Shown here piece by piece: positions 19,800 through 28,165 of a stretch of DNA of 64,000 nt (positions within the stretch are counted from its first letter, which is position 1; each line of letters opens with the position of its first letter). Position numbers and translations under genes: made by a program. The stretch spans positions 186,001-250,000 of the forward strand of contig NZ_FOSS01000006.1 in assembly GCF_900114355.1 (NCBI RefSeq). The letters run 5' to 3'. Below the pieces are notes generated by a model. The model was not told the DNA's origin. It saw only the letters and a program-made list of their open reading frames with translations, and searched no databases. This DNA is from Lysobacter sp. cf310. GTDB taxonomy: Bacteria > Pseudomonadota > Gammaproteobacteria > Xanthomonadales > Xanthomonadaceae.

Positions 19800-20333
19800 A
19801 TGAGCCTTTCCGATCTTCGCAACTCGCTGCCCGACTACGCCAAGGACCTCAAGCTCAACCTCGACAGCGTGCTCAGCGACGCCGGTGCGCAGGGCCTGGA
19901 CGGCAAGCAGATCCGCGCGATCGCGCTGGCCTCGGCGATCGCCTCGCGCTACCAGCCGCTGGTCGCCGCGATCGAAGCCTTTGCCGCCGAGCAGCTCTCG
20001 CCCGAGGAGCTCGACGGCACCCGCGCCGCGGCCGCGGTGATGGCGATGAACAACATCTACTACCGCGCGACCCACCTGATCCAGAACCAGGAATACGGCC
20101 AGCTGCGCGCCGGTCTGCGCATGAACATCATGGCCAACCCCGGCATCGACAAGATGTCCTTCGAACTCGCCTCGCTGGCGGTGTCGGCGATCAACGGCTG
20201 CGGCGCCTGCATGGATTCGCACGAACGCGTGCTGCGTAAGCACGAAATCAGTGCTCTCGGTGTGCAGAGCGCACTGAAGATCGGTGCCGTGGTGCATGCC
20301 GTCGCGGTGACCCTGGAACAGCGCACGGCCTGA
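19800..20333 (+). CDS. ahpD: Alkylhydroperoxidase AhpD
   Basis: Protein of 177 residues, all-helical carboxymuconolactone-decarboxylase fold. The redox motif NGCGACMDSHE gives Cys134 and Cys137, with the conserved His141 and an upstream Glu (QEYGQLR region), the AhpD proton-relay set. In Mycobacterium AhpD passes electrons from dihydrolipoamide to AhpC. Its place after ahpC, with no ahpF in sight, suggests the same partnership here. It has its own upstream gap and its own terminator. Confidence 0.9.
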   Translation: MSLSDLRNSLPDYAKDLKLNLDSVLSDAGAQGLDGKQIRAIALASAIASRYQPLVAAIEAFAAEQLSPEELDGTRAAAAVMAMNNIYYRATHLIQNQEYGQLRAGLRMNIMANPGIDKMSFELASLAVSAINGCGACMDSHERVLRKHEISALGVQSALKIGAVVHAVAVTLEQRTA

Positions 20334-20390
20334 TCGGCCCCCGCTTTCAGCGCGTACGGACCCGAACGGTCCGTGCGTGCGTCTGGCCTC

Positions 20391-20423
20391 ACGACCGCCG
20401 GCCCTGTGCCGGCGGTCGTTTTT
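20391..20423 (+). terminator. Rho-independent terminator after ahpD
   Basis: ACGACCGCCGGC and GCCGGCGGTCGT pair perfectly over 12 bp around a CCTGT loop and are followed by a T-tract. Confidence 0.88.
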
Positions 20424-20567
20424 GTGCCTCAGGGCGCGGGCGGCGGCCCGCGCTCGCGTAGGATGTGCCGCTGGATTCGCCGGGCGCGGAATCGCCCGCG
20501 GCCGATTCCCAACACGTCTTGGTGGCGTCGGGCCGCCGAGCGAACTCCAATCAGGGAAGATTGCCCC

Positions 20568-20912
20568 ATGAAAAATACGATGCCTCGTCTGCTGCTCGTG
20601 GCAAGCGCCTGCCTGTTCGCGGCTGCGTTCGCCGTCGGCGCCAAAGGGCCGGAGGCCGCCAAGTCGGCCGACCCGGACGCATTGGCCGAGCGCGTGTTCG
20701 GTTGCGCGCATCTGGCGGGCGAGGTCGGGTCCGGCGATCCGGAGCGCGAGAAAGAGCTGAGTCAAACCAACGACGAGCTGGATTGCGACTCGGACCTGAT
20801 TCATGCGCAGATCGCCGCCGCTCGCAAGAAGTACGCTGGCCAGCCCAGCAAGCTGGCGAAACTCGACAAGGCGATAGCGGACGCGAAGTCCGAATACGGC
20901 GTGGAGTTCTGA
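20568..20912 (+). CDS. Small exported protein of unknown function
   Basis: Protein of 114 residues from ATG 20568 with a clean signal peptide (residues 5-25, ending VGAKG). The mature 90 residues are charged and helical, with Cys45 in FGCAHLAGE and Cys73 in ELDCDSD that may form a disulfide, and a Lys/Ala-rich C-terminal helix. [20 protein letters not shown] segment is typical of small periplasmic helical proteins but matches no family I can name. It ends 13 bases before prmC. Confidence 0.7.
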   Translation: MKNTMPRLLLVASACLFAAAFAVGAKGPEAAKSADPDALAERVFGCAHLAGEVGSGDPEREKELSQTNDELDCDSDLIHAQIAAARKKYAGQPSKLAKLDKAIADAKSEYGVEF

Positions 20913-20925
20913 CGGGACGTCGCCG

Positions 20926-21756
20926 ATGAACCGCATCGATCTGCTGCTGCGCGAAGCCAGGACGCGTCTGGACGACGGCGCCGAAGCCGAGCTGCTGCTC
21001 GCGCATGCGCTGGGCAAACCGCGCAGCTGGCTGTTCGCGCACGGCGACGACGTGATCGCCGAGGAACTCGCGCGCCGCTACCGCACCCTGGTCGCGCGCC
21101 GCGCCGACGGCGAGCCGGTCGCCTACCTGCTCGGGCAGCGCGGCTTCTGGAGCTTCGACCTGCGCGTGACCCCGGCCACCCTGATCCCGCGTCCGGAAAC
21201 CGAGCTGCTGGTGGAACTGGCTCTGGCGCGCCTGCCGGCCGGCCGGATCGCGCGCATCGCCGACCTCGGCACCGGCAGCGGCGCGATCGCGCTGGCGCTG
21301 GCGCGCGAGCGCCCGGCCGCGCGCGTGACCGCCACCGACGCCAGCGACGCGGCCCTGGGCGTGGCCGCCGACAACGCGCGCGCGCTGGCCTTGAACAATG
21401 TCGAGTTCCGCAACGGCGACTGGTACGCGCCGCTGCAGGGCGAGCGCTACGAGCTGATCGTCAGTAACCCGCCCTACATCTCCGAAGACGACGCCCACCT
21501 CGAACAGGGCGACCTGCGCCACGAACCGCGCAGCGCGCTGGCTTCGGGCGCGGACGGCCTGGACGCGATCCGCGCGCTCGCCGCCGGCGCGCTCGCGCAC
21601 CTGCAACGCGGCGGCTGGCTGCTGATCGAACACGGCTGGGAGCAGGGCATGGCCGTGCGCGGCCTGCTGCGCGAGGCCGGCCTGGTCGAAGTGGCGACCG
21701 AACGCGATCTCGAGGGCCGCGATCGCGTGACCCTGGGGCGCGCGCCCGCCGACTGA
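20926..21756 (+). CDS. prmC: Peptide chain release factor N5-glutamine methyltransferase
   Basis: Protein of 276 residues. The N-terminal helical domain carries the typical [14 protein letters not shown], followed by [12 protein letters not shown], the SAM motif [13 protein letters not shown] (residues 111-123) and the glutamine-binding NPPY at 181-184. PrmC (HemK) methylates the Gln of the GGQ motif in RF1 and RF2. Length and motif spacing are canonical. Confidence 0.95.
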   Translation: MNRIDLLLREARTRLDDGAEAELLLAHALGKPRSWLFAHGDDVIAEELARRYRTLVARRADGEPVAYLLGQRGFWSFDLRVTPATLIPRPETELLVELALARLPAGRIARIADLGTGSGAIALALARERPAARVTATDASDAALGVAADNARALALNNVEFRNGDWYAPLQGERYELIVSNPPYISEDDAHLEQGDLRHEPRSALASGADGLDAIRALAAGALAHLQRGGWLLIEHGWEQGMAVRGLLREAGLVEVATERDLEGRDRVTLGRAPAD

Positions 21757-21850
21757 GCGCGGCTGGCGTTCGCGCGCGCAAGGCCCGCATACGGTATCGC
21801 CCGCGCGCCGCGCCTGGGTAGACTCGGCGCATTCCGCCAGAGATTCCGCG

Positions 21851-22798
21851 ATGCGCACGCTCTATCCCGAGATCGAACCCTACGACGTCGGCACGCTTCA
21901 GGTCGACGACCGCCATACCCTGTACTACGAGCAGTGCGGCAACCCCGACGGCAAGCCGGTGGTACTGCTGCACGGCGGCCCGGGCGCCGGCTGCAGCCCG
22001 AAAATGCGCCGCTTCCACGACCCCGCCAAGTACCGCATCGTGCTGTTCGATCAGCGCGGCAGCGGACGCTCCACGCCGCACGCCGACCTGGTCGACAACG
22101 GCACCTGGGAACTGGTGGCCGACATCGAGCGCCTGCGCGCGCGCCTGGGCATCGAGCGCTGGCAGGTGTTCGGCGGCTCCTGGGGTTCGACCCTGGCCCT
22201 GGCCTATGCCGAGACCCATCCGCAGCAGGTGACCGAGCTGGTCCTGCGCGGCATCTTCATGCTGCGCCGCTGGGAACTGGAGTGGTTCTATCAGGAAGGC
22301 GCCTCGCGCCTGTTCCCGGATGCCTGGCAGCACTACCTGGCCGCGATCCCGCCGGTCGAGCGCCACGACCTGATCAGCGCCTACCACCGCCGCCTCACCA
22401 GCGATGACGAACGCCAGCGCCTGGCCGCCGCACGCGCCTGGAGCGTCTGGGAGGGCGCGACCAGCTTCCTGCACGTGGACGAGGACTTCGTCAGCGGCCA
22501 CGAGGACGCCGCGTTCGCGCTGGCGTTCGCGCGCATCGAGAACCACTACTTCGTCAACGGCGGCTTCTTCGAGGTCGAGGACCAGTTGCTGCGCGACGCC
22601 CATCGCCTGGCCGGCATCCCCGGCACCATCGTGCATGGCCGCTACGACGTGGTCTGCCCGGTGCAGAACGCCTGGGACCTCAAGCAGGCCTGGCCGGGCG
22701 CCGAGCTCACCATCACCCCGGCCTCCGGCCACTCCGCCTTCGAGGCCGAGAACGTCGACGCCCTGATCCGGGCCACCGATCGCTACGCCGCCGGCTAA
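21851..22798 (+). CDS. pip: Proline iminopeptidase
   Basis: Alpha/beta hydrolase of 315 residues, peptidase family S33. Oxyanion-loop motif LLHGGPGAGC (39-48) and FDQRGSGRS (66-74) are followed by the nucleophile elbow FGGSWGSTL with Ser110. The acid lies in HGRYDVVCP and the base in SGHSAF near the C-terminus. It removes N-terminal proline from peptides in the cytoplasm. The family length is 310-320 residues. A strong terminator follows at once, so it closes its transcript. Confidence 0.94.
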   Translation: MRTLYPEIEPYDVGTLQVDDRHTLYYEQCGNPDGKPVVLLHGGPGAGCSPKMRRFHDPAKYRIVLFDQRGSGRSTPHADLVDNGTWELVADIERLRARLGIERWQVFGGSWGSTLALAYAETHPQQVTELVLRGIFMLRRWELEWFYQEGASRLFPDAWQHYLAAIPPVERHDLISAYHRRLTSDDERQRLAAARAWSVWEGATSFLHVDEDFVSGHEDAAFALAFARIENHYFVNGGFFEVEDQLLRDAHRLAGIPGTIVHGRYDVVCPVQNAWDLKQAWPGAELTITPASGHSAFEAENVDALIRATDRYAAG

Positions 22799-22823
22799 GC
22801 GCCCGCGACGCCGCAACACCCCG

Positions 22824-22857
22824 AACGGCCGGTAGCGCGCAGCTACCGGCCGTTTTC
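22824..22857 (+). terminator. Rho-independent terminator after pip
   Basis: AACGGCCGGTAGC and GCTACCGGCCGTT pair perfectly over 13 bp and are followed by TTCGTTT. Confidence 0.85.
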
Positions 22858-23284
22858 GTTTGTGGGGCCTCAGGGCGCACTCGTCGTCCGACCTTGTGCG
22901 CGGGCGGTTTTTCTCAACAGAAAATGTGTGCCCTTGGCATGTAGTTGGTGCTGATCATGCCTGCGGCCCGGTTGCACGTGTCCGCAAGCACAGGGATTGA
23001 GCGATTTCTGTTGATGAATCATCTGTTTATGGCGCATCGCCGAGCACCGCTAGGCGATGTCGCGAATGGCGTCTTGTTTTCACCGGCCTCCGATGTACCG
23101 GGATTTTGATTTCGTATTCAGATATCAAAGTCCCAATCAGGATTGAAAATTCTCCGTTTGGATGTAAGGCTGATGTGGAAATAGGGAGATATCGGGGGGC
23201 GTGCGTTGCGCGGCCACCTGCTCGTGCAGTGACCGGGCGCTCCAAGAAGGCTGCCTGGGAAGGGGAACGTATGAGGGGTTTGTT
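22858..23284. other. Relatively A+T-rich gene-free entry to the polysaccharide locus
   Basis: About 430 bases between the pip terminator and the first glycosyltransferase. By eye it is richer in A and T than the rest of the window and has no plausible gene; three short frames of 60-86 codons overlap each other and lack coding character. It must hold the promoter of the glycan operon, but no convincing -35/-10 pair was picked out. A JUMPstart/ops sequence was looked for and not found here. Confidence 0.6.
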
Positions 23285-25636
23285 TTGACTTTTCGCCGCC
23301 TGCTAGCGGCCATCGCCCGGCGACTTCCGGGGCGGGGCATGAGACTGGATCTGGTCCCGTTGAAGCAGTTGAGCGCAACCCGGAGCGGCGATGCCTGGGA
23401 TTGCCATGCCCAAGGCGAGGACCCTCAGTTCGACGTGCGCGCCCAGGCAGGCAGCGGCTTGCCTGCCCCGGGTTGGTACTTGCTCGACCTGCGCTGCAGC
23501 GTGCGCGAAGGCGCGATCGTCGCTCCGTGCTTCTATCCGGATTACGGAAAGGGCCAGAGCGAGGCGAACCGGATCGAGATCGCTGAACCCGTCGACGGTC
23601 AGCGACGCGTTCGTACGGTGGTACTGATCAATGCGGCCCTGCGCGCCCTGCGCTACGACCCGACCCAGTGCGAGGCCGCGTTCGCGCTGAAGGGCTTTCG
23701 GCTGCGTCGGATCTCGCGTCCGCGCGCGGTGTGGGAAATGCTGCGCGGTATCCAGCGCAGTAGCCGTCGGCTGTTCTCGGACGAGGCGCTATCGGCCCTG
23801 CGCGACTTCGCGCGATCGATCGCACGGGGCCGGGCCGCCGAAGCCGCCGAGGATCTGAAGCAGCGCTATCGGGCGGCGTTGCGCCGGAAGACCTATTCCT
23901 ATCAGCAATGGATCGCGCGCTTCGATCGCAGCTTTGGACGCCGCGAGCGCGCGGAGCTGGAGGCGGGCGCGCCGCTGTTCTCGATCGTGCTCCCCGTGCG
24001 CGACACGCCCTTGCCCTGGCTGCGGCGTTGCATAGACAGCGTGCTAGCGCAGACCTATGCGCGCTGGCAGCTATGCATCGTCGACGATGCATCGAACGAT
24101 CCGGCGGTGAAGAAGCTGCTGCGCGACTACGCGATGCGCGACCGTCGCATCTGCGTGCAGTTCCGCGAGCGCCATGGGCACATCTGCGAAGCCAGCAACG
24201 ACGCTATCGATCTCGCCCGTGGAAACTACCTCGGGTTCCTGGACCACGACGACGAACTGAGCGAGCGCGCGCTGGCGGAAGTCGCCCGCGCGATCGGCGA
24301 GCACGCCGACGCGCAATTGCTGTACTCCGACGAGGACAAGATCGATCGCGACGGTCGCCGCTACGACCCGCACTTCAAGCCGGCCTGGAACCCGGAGTTG
24401 CTGTGCGCGCAGAACTACATCTGCCATTTCGCCGTGATCCGCGCCGACCTGGTGCGCGCGGTCGGTCGCCTGCGGCCGGGTTTCGAAGGCGCCCAGGACC
24501 ACGATCTGGTCCTGCGATGCGTCGAGCGCCTGCGCGATGAGCAGATCGTTCACATACCCAAGGTGCTCTATCACTGGCGCGCGGTGCAAGGATCCACGGC
24601 GATGGGCGGCGATCACAAGCCTTACGCCCTGGAAGCGGGCCGGCGCGCGGTCGACGAGCACCTGGCGCGCATGGGGCGTCCATCGCGGGTCGAGGTGACC
24701 CCGCACCAGTACTACCGCCCGATACGACGTCTGGGGGCGGAATCGCCCAGGGTCACCGTGATCGTGCCGACGCGGGACCGGGTCGATTTGCTGCGCAAGT
24801 GCGTCGAGAGCGTGCTCGCGCGCACCGAGTATCCCGACTTCGAGTTGATGGTAATCGACAACGGCTCGATCCATGCCGAGACCCTGTCCTATCTAGACGA
24901 GTTGCGCGCGCGCCCGAGGCTGCGCGTGGTCGAGTATCCGCAGCCGTTCAATTTCTCGGCCATCGTCAATTACGGCGTGCGGCAGGGGGCGGCCGAGGTG
25001 CTGTGCCTGTTGAACAACGACACCGAGGTGATCGATGCGCATTGGCTGAGCGAGTTGGTCTCGTACGCCGCGCGCGACGAGGTCGGTGCGGTCGGCTGCA
25101 TGCTGTATTACCCCAGCGACACGATCCAGCACGCGGGCGTGATCCTCGGGGTGGGCGGCGTGGCGGGGCATGCGCATCTCCACCTGCAGCGAGGCAGCAA
25201 CGGCTACCTCGGGCGCGCCGGCGTAGTCCACAACCTGACCGCGGTCACGGGGGCCTGCCTCGCCGTGCGCCGCTGCGTATTCGACGAAGCCGGCGGCATG
25301 GACGAGGAGCTCGCGGTCGCCTTCAACGATATCGACCTGTGCTTGCGCATCGATGCCCTCGGCTACCGCAACGTGTGGACGCCGTTCGCCGAGCTGTATC
25401 ACCACGAGTCGGCCAGTCGCGGGCTCGACAGCGCGCCCGATAAGCGCGCGCGCTTCCAGGTCGAGTGCGAAACCATGATCCGGCGCTGGGGCGAGGTCCT
25501 GTTCAACGATCCGGCTTACAACCCCAATCTGTCATTGGACAGCTTCCATTTCGAGCTCGCGTTTCCGCCGCGCTCGGTCGCCAGTCGCGCGCCGCAAGGT
25601 CGCCGCCGCCCCCTCTCCAGGATCGCCAGCCTATGA
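23285..25636 (+). CDS. Tandem GT2 glycosyltransferase of a surface-polysaccharide cluster
   Basis: Protein of 783 residues if the TTG at 23285 is used, chosen because GAGGGG lies 6 bases before it; ATG 23339 is the alternative (765 residues). A roughly 180-residue N-terminal beta-rich region (GWYLLDLRCSV, FYPDYGKG) precedes two GT-A family 2 domains. Domain 1 starts near residue 230 (FSIVLPVRDT, VDDASND, DHDDELS). Domain 2 starts near 489 (VTVIVPTRDR, IDNGS, LLNNDTEVI, GMDEELAVAFNDIDLC). DxD-type metal sites are seen in both. Tandem GT2 proteins often make rhamnan or mannan-like backbones from nucleotide sugars. The ATGA overlap with the ABC permease indicates one operon. Confidence 0.88.
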   Translation: MTFRRLLAAIARRLPGRGMRLDLVPLKQLSATRSGDAWDCHAQGEDPQFDVRAQAGSGLPAPGWYLLDLRCSVREGAIVAPCFYPDYGKGQSEANRIEIAEPVDGQRRVRTVVLINAALRALRYDPTQCEAAFALKGFRLRRISRPRAVWEMLRGIQRSSRRLFSDEALSALRDFARSIARGRAAEAAEDLKQRYRAALRRKTYSYQQWIARFDRSFGRRERAELEAGAPLFSIVLPVRDTPLPWLRRCIDSVLAQTYARWQLCIVDDASNDPAVKKLLRDYAMRDRRICVQFRERHGHICEASNDAIDLARGNYLGFLDHDDELSERALAEVARAIGEHADAQLLYSDEDKIDRDGRRYDPHFKPAWNPELLCAQNYICHFAVIRADLVRAVGRLRPGFEGAQDHDLVLRCVERLRDEQIVHIPKVLYHWRAVQGSTAMGGDHKPYALEAGRRAVDEHLARMGRPSRVEVTPHQYYRPIRRLGAESPRVTVIVPTRDRVDLLRKCVESVLARTEYPDFELMVIDNGSIHAETLSYLDELRARPRLRVVEYPQPFNFSAIVNYGVRQGAAEVLCLLNNDTEVIDAHWLSELVSYAARDEVGAVGCMLYYPSDTIQHAGVILGVGGVAGHAHLHLQRGSNGYLGRAGVVHNLTAVTGACLAVRRCVFDEAGGMDEELAVAFNDIDLCLRIDALGYRNVWTPFAELYHHESASRGLDSAPDKRARFQVECETMIRRWGEVLFNDPAYNPNLSLDSFHFELAFPPRSVASRAPQGRRRPLSRIASL

Positions 25637-26424
25637 GCTCCTTGCTAGCCCATCTACGCCAAAGCCTGCGGCGCCCGGACCATTGGGTCTACGGGAGCTG
25701 GCTGGATACCGTCACCAAATACCGCAAGACCCATTTCGGCCTGATCTGGATGCTGGTGCCTACCGCTGTCTACATCTGGGGTATCGGCGGCTATCTGGGG
25801 GCCTTGCAACCCGGCATGGACACGCAGCGCTTCCTGGGCCACGTGGCGGTGGGCTTCGTGGTGTTCCGCATGGTCATGACCGTGTTCGTGGACGCGACCA
25901 GCGTGTTCAGCGGCAGTCAGTCCTTCATATACGACGGCAATGTGCGCCTGACCGATTTCATCCTGCGCATGATCAGCCGCTCGTTCTACTACTTCCTGAT
26001 CGCGCAGCCGCTGCTGGCGGTAGCGGTGTTGGGCTCGCCGGACTTCCAGTGGTCGGGCGTTCCCGGATCCCTGCTCGGATTGGCCGTGCTGATGGTGAAT
26101 CTGTTCCTGTACTCGGTGCTGCTGTCCCTGCTCGGCGCGCGCTATCCGGACGTCGGCGAGCTGATGGCCAGCACGATGATGGCGGCGTTCCTGGTCACGC
26201 CCATCGTCTGGTATCCCGAAGGCGCTCCGGAAGGCACCGCGCGCGGCGTTCTGATGCGCGCCAATCCGTTCCATCACTTGGTCGCGAGCATACGCGCGCC
26301 GCTGTTGGGGGAGGGGCTGGAGCCGGTGACGGTCTGGTATTTGGCGGCGATGACGCTGATCGGCCTGATCGGGGCGATCCTCGCCTATCGCACCTATGCG
26401 CGCCGCGTCGCGCTGTGGCTCTGA
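25633..26424 (+). CDS. ABC-2 type polysaccharide exporter permease (Wzm-like)
   Basis: Integral membrane protein of 263 residues from the ATG that overlaps the preceding stop (ATGA). It has an N-terminal amphipathic region (RDxxxKYRKTHFGLIWMLV style, here DTVTKYRKTHFGLIW) and six hydrophobic segments, the layout of ABC2_membrane permeases of the Wzm/KpsM/TagG type. It forms the pore for exporting a finished glycan chain across the inner membrane with the ATPase encoded 10 bases downstream. TTPIVWYP-like sequence (VTPIVWYPEG) and the closing NPFHHLVASIRAPLL are conserved in O-antigen exporters. Confidence 0.9.
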   Translation: MSSLLAHLRQSLRRPDHWVYGSWLDTVTKYRKTHFGLIWMLVPTAVYIWGIGGYLGALQPGMDTQRFLGHVAVGFVVFRMVMTVFVDATSVFSGSQSFIYDGNVRLTDFILRMISRSFYYFLIAQPLLAVAVLGSPDFQWSGVPGSLLGLAVLMVNLFLYSVLLSLLGARYPDVGELMASTMMAAFLVTPIVWYPEGAPEGTARGVLMRANPFHHLVASIRAPLLGEGLEPVTVWYLAAMTLIGLIGAILAYRTYARRVALWL

Positions 26425-26434
26425 GGGCGCGCCT

Positions 26435-27562
26435 ATGTCCATCTTCCTGCACGCCGAATCGATCAGGTTGGAGTTGCCGCTGAATATGCAGCGGGTCGAC
26501 GGCGATCCCTATGCCACGCAATTCAAGACCGCCCTGGGCGGCACGGTCCGCCGCTACCGCGATGTGCTGAAGGACATCAGCTTCTCGGCCGAGCAGGGCG
26601 ATCGCATCGGCATCGTCGGCCTCAATGGCTCCGGCAAGACCACGCTGCTGCGCGTGCTCAATGGCGCCTTCCCGCCGACCCAGGGCCGGGTCCGCCACAG
26701 CGGCAGCATGCAGTCGCTGTTGAACGCGACGCTGGGCTTCGCCGAGTACGCATCGGTCAGCGAAAACGTAATCCTGCGCGGAACAGCGATGGGATTGAGG
26801 CGGCGCCAACTGCAAGCCGTACTGCGCGATGTTCTGCAGTTCTCCGGGCTGGCCGATCGGGCGCTGCACCGGCTGCATACGCTCTCGTCGGGGCAGCGCA
26901 TGCGCCTGGGCTTCGCGATTTCGACTGCCATTCAGCCGGACATCCTGGTCATGGACGAATGGCTGGCGACGGGCGACGCGGCCTTCGTGCATAGGGCCCA
27001 GGAGCGCATGTCCGATCGCGTGCATGGAAGCGGAATAGTGGTCATCGCCAGTCACAACACCGGGCTGATTCGCAGGCTCTGCAACCGTGTGCTGGTGCTG
27101 CACGAGGGGCGCGCCAAGTTCGTAGGCGATACCGAGGCCGCGCTGGAGTGCTATCGCGACATCGTCTCTCTCGCCAGCGCCGAAATGCGCGCCCAGCTCG
27201 CCCATCACGACCCCCTGTTGTTCGGAGACGCCATCGGCGTGGTCGATCGCGTGGCCAGGGTCGGTGACGGCTTGCAGATCGAGGGCTGGGCGGTCGGAGA
27301 CCGGGGCAACGAGGTGCGCACGGTGCGAGTCGACGTGAGCGGCGTGTCCTACGTGTTCGACACGTTCCAGAAGAAGTGCCGGGACGACGTGAATCGCTAT
27401 ATGGGCAAGCGCGGCGATTTCGGCTTCGTGGTCGATGTGCCCTTGGCGGAGGGCGCGCTGATCACGCCGTTGCAGGAGCGCGTAACGGTCAGCGTGGGCA
27501 TCAGCGGCAACAAGCTGGGCGCGCCGCTGCGCTACGCCAATGCGGGCAAGTTCAACGTGTGA
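26435..27562 (+). CDS. Polysaccharide ABC exporter ATPase (Wzt-like) with unusual C-terminal module
   Basis: Protein of 375 residues from ATG 26435. The ATPase core has Walker A GLNGSGKTT (62-70), signature LSSGQ (150-154), Walker B ILVMDE (170-175) and the switch His in IASHNTG. The early VRRYRDVLKDISF is typical of Wzt/TagH ATPases. After residue about 255 comes a roughly 115-residue module (VDRVARVGDGLQIEGWAVGD, then CRDDVNRYMG and GDFGFVVDVPL) in place of the usual Wzt O-antigen-binding domain. By memory, similar GWA-containing modules occur in other glycan-locus proteins. It probably recognises the exported glycan, but this is inferred. Confidence 0.87.
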   Translation: MSIFLHAESIRLELPLNMQRVDGDPYATQFKTALGGTVRRYRDVLKDISFSAEQGDRIGIVGLNGSGKTTLLRVLNGAFPPTQGRVRHSGSMQSLLNATLGFAEYASVSENVILRGTAMGLRRRQLQAVLRDVLQFSGLADRALHRLHTLSSGQRMRLGFAISTAIQPDILVMDEWLATGDAAFVHRAQERMSDRVHGSGIVVIASHNTGLIRRLCNRVLVLHEGRAKFVGDTEAALECYRDIVSLASAEMRAQLAHHDPLLFGDAIGVVDRVARVGDGLQIEGWAVGDRGNEVRTVRVDVSGVSYVFDTFQKKCRDDVNRYMGKRGDFGFVVDVPLAEGALITPLQERVTVSVGISGNKLGAPLRYANAGKFNV

Positions 27563-27603
27563 TCGGGGCGAGATAAGTGCGGCGCGCCGCACGGGAGGAT
27601 GGC

Positions 27604-28155
27604 TTGAACAGGGCTAGAGACAAGAAGAACCGTCGCGCTCACGAAGGCGAGACGCGGGCCGATTCGTTCCCGAATGGAGTAGGGCCGGACGTCTCCCGGG
27701 AAAAGTCCCGGGCGCGCGTGGGCGCGTGCTCGGACGAGCCGGAAGCCGGTGCGGCTGTAGCGACGAAGCACGATGGCAAGGCGGCGTTGGCGCCCGCGGC
27801 GTCGCCCCTGGCCGGAGCGAACGACGAGACCGAGAGCGCCGTCCGGCTGCGCGACCTGAGCGCCTGCCTGGCGCACCGGTACAAGGAGATCGAGTTGCTG
27901 ACCGGCTTGCTGGCCGCCAGCGAAGGCGAGCGCGACGAGCTCAAAGGCAAGTGCGATGCGACGACCTCGCAGTTGCTGACGATGCAGCACGAGCGCAACT
28001 GCCTGGCGGCGGAGCTGAGCCGTACGCAGGCGGAACGCATGGAACTCGCATCCGCGTTGGAGTCGCGCGACACCACGCTGAGAACGATCACATCCAGCCA
28101 TTCCTGGCGGATGACGTGGCCGATGCGAAAGCTGCGCCGGTGGGTCACCGGTTGA
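27604..28155 (+). CDS. Coiled-coil protein of the glycan cluster
   Basis: Protein of 183 residues from TTG 27604, selected because GGGAGG lies 5 bases upstream; GTG 27577 is the alternative. The first 80 residues are charged and low-complexity. Residues about 90-160 form a predicted coiled coil (ELLTGLLAASEGERDELKG, AELSRTQAERMELASALES). The tail SHSWRMTWPMRKLRRW matches the SxSWRxTxPLRxLxR motif that, from general knowledge, often ends or links coiled coils in chain-length or glycosyltransferase proteins. It may act as a scaffold or molecular ruler for the neighbouring exporter and GT. Function is not known. Confidence 0.7.
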   Translation: MNRARDKKNRRAHEGETRADSFPNGVGPDVSREKSRARVGACSDEPEAGAAVATKHDGKAALAPAASPLAGANDETESAVRLRDLSACLAHRYKEIELLTGLLAASEGERDELKGKCDATTSQLLTMQHERNCLAAELSRTQAERMELASALESRDTTLRTITSSHSWRMTWPMRKLRRWVTG

Positions 28156-28165
28156 GCATCGTCGA

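Noticed and set aside
22824-22850. GGCCGGTAGCGCGC, similar to the ops/JUMPstart core that binds RfaH ahead of glycan operons
   Set aside because: It is one arm of the perfect pip terminator hairpin, and the match to GGCGGTAGCGTG is explained by the palindrome.
22858-23284. Small genes in the A+T-rich gap (frames near 23027-23378)
   Set aside because: Overlapping frames of 60-86 codons on both strands, none with a good ribosome site or recognisable product.
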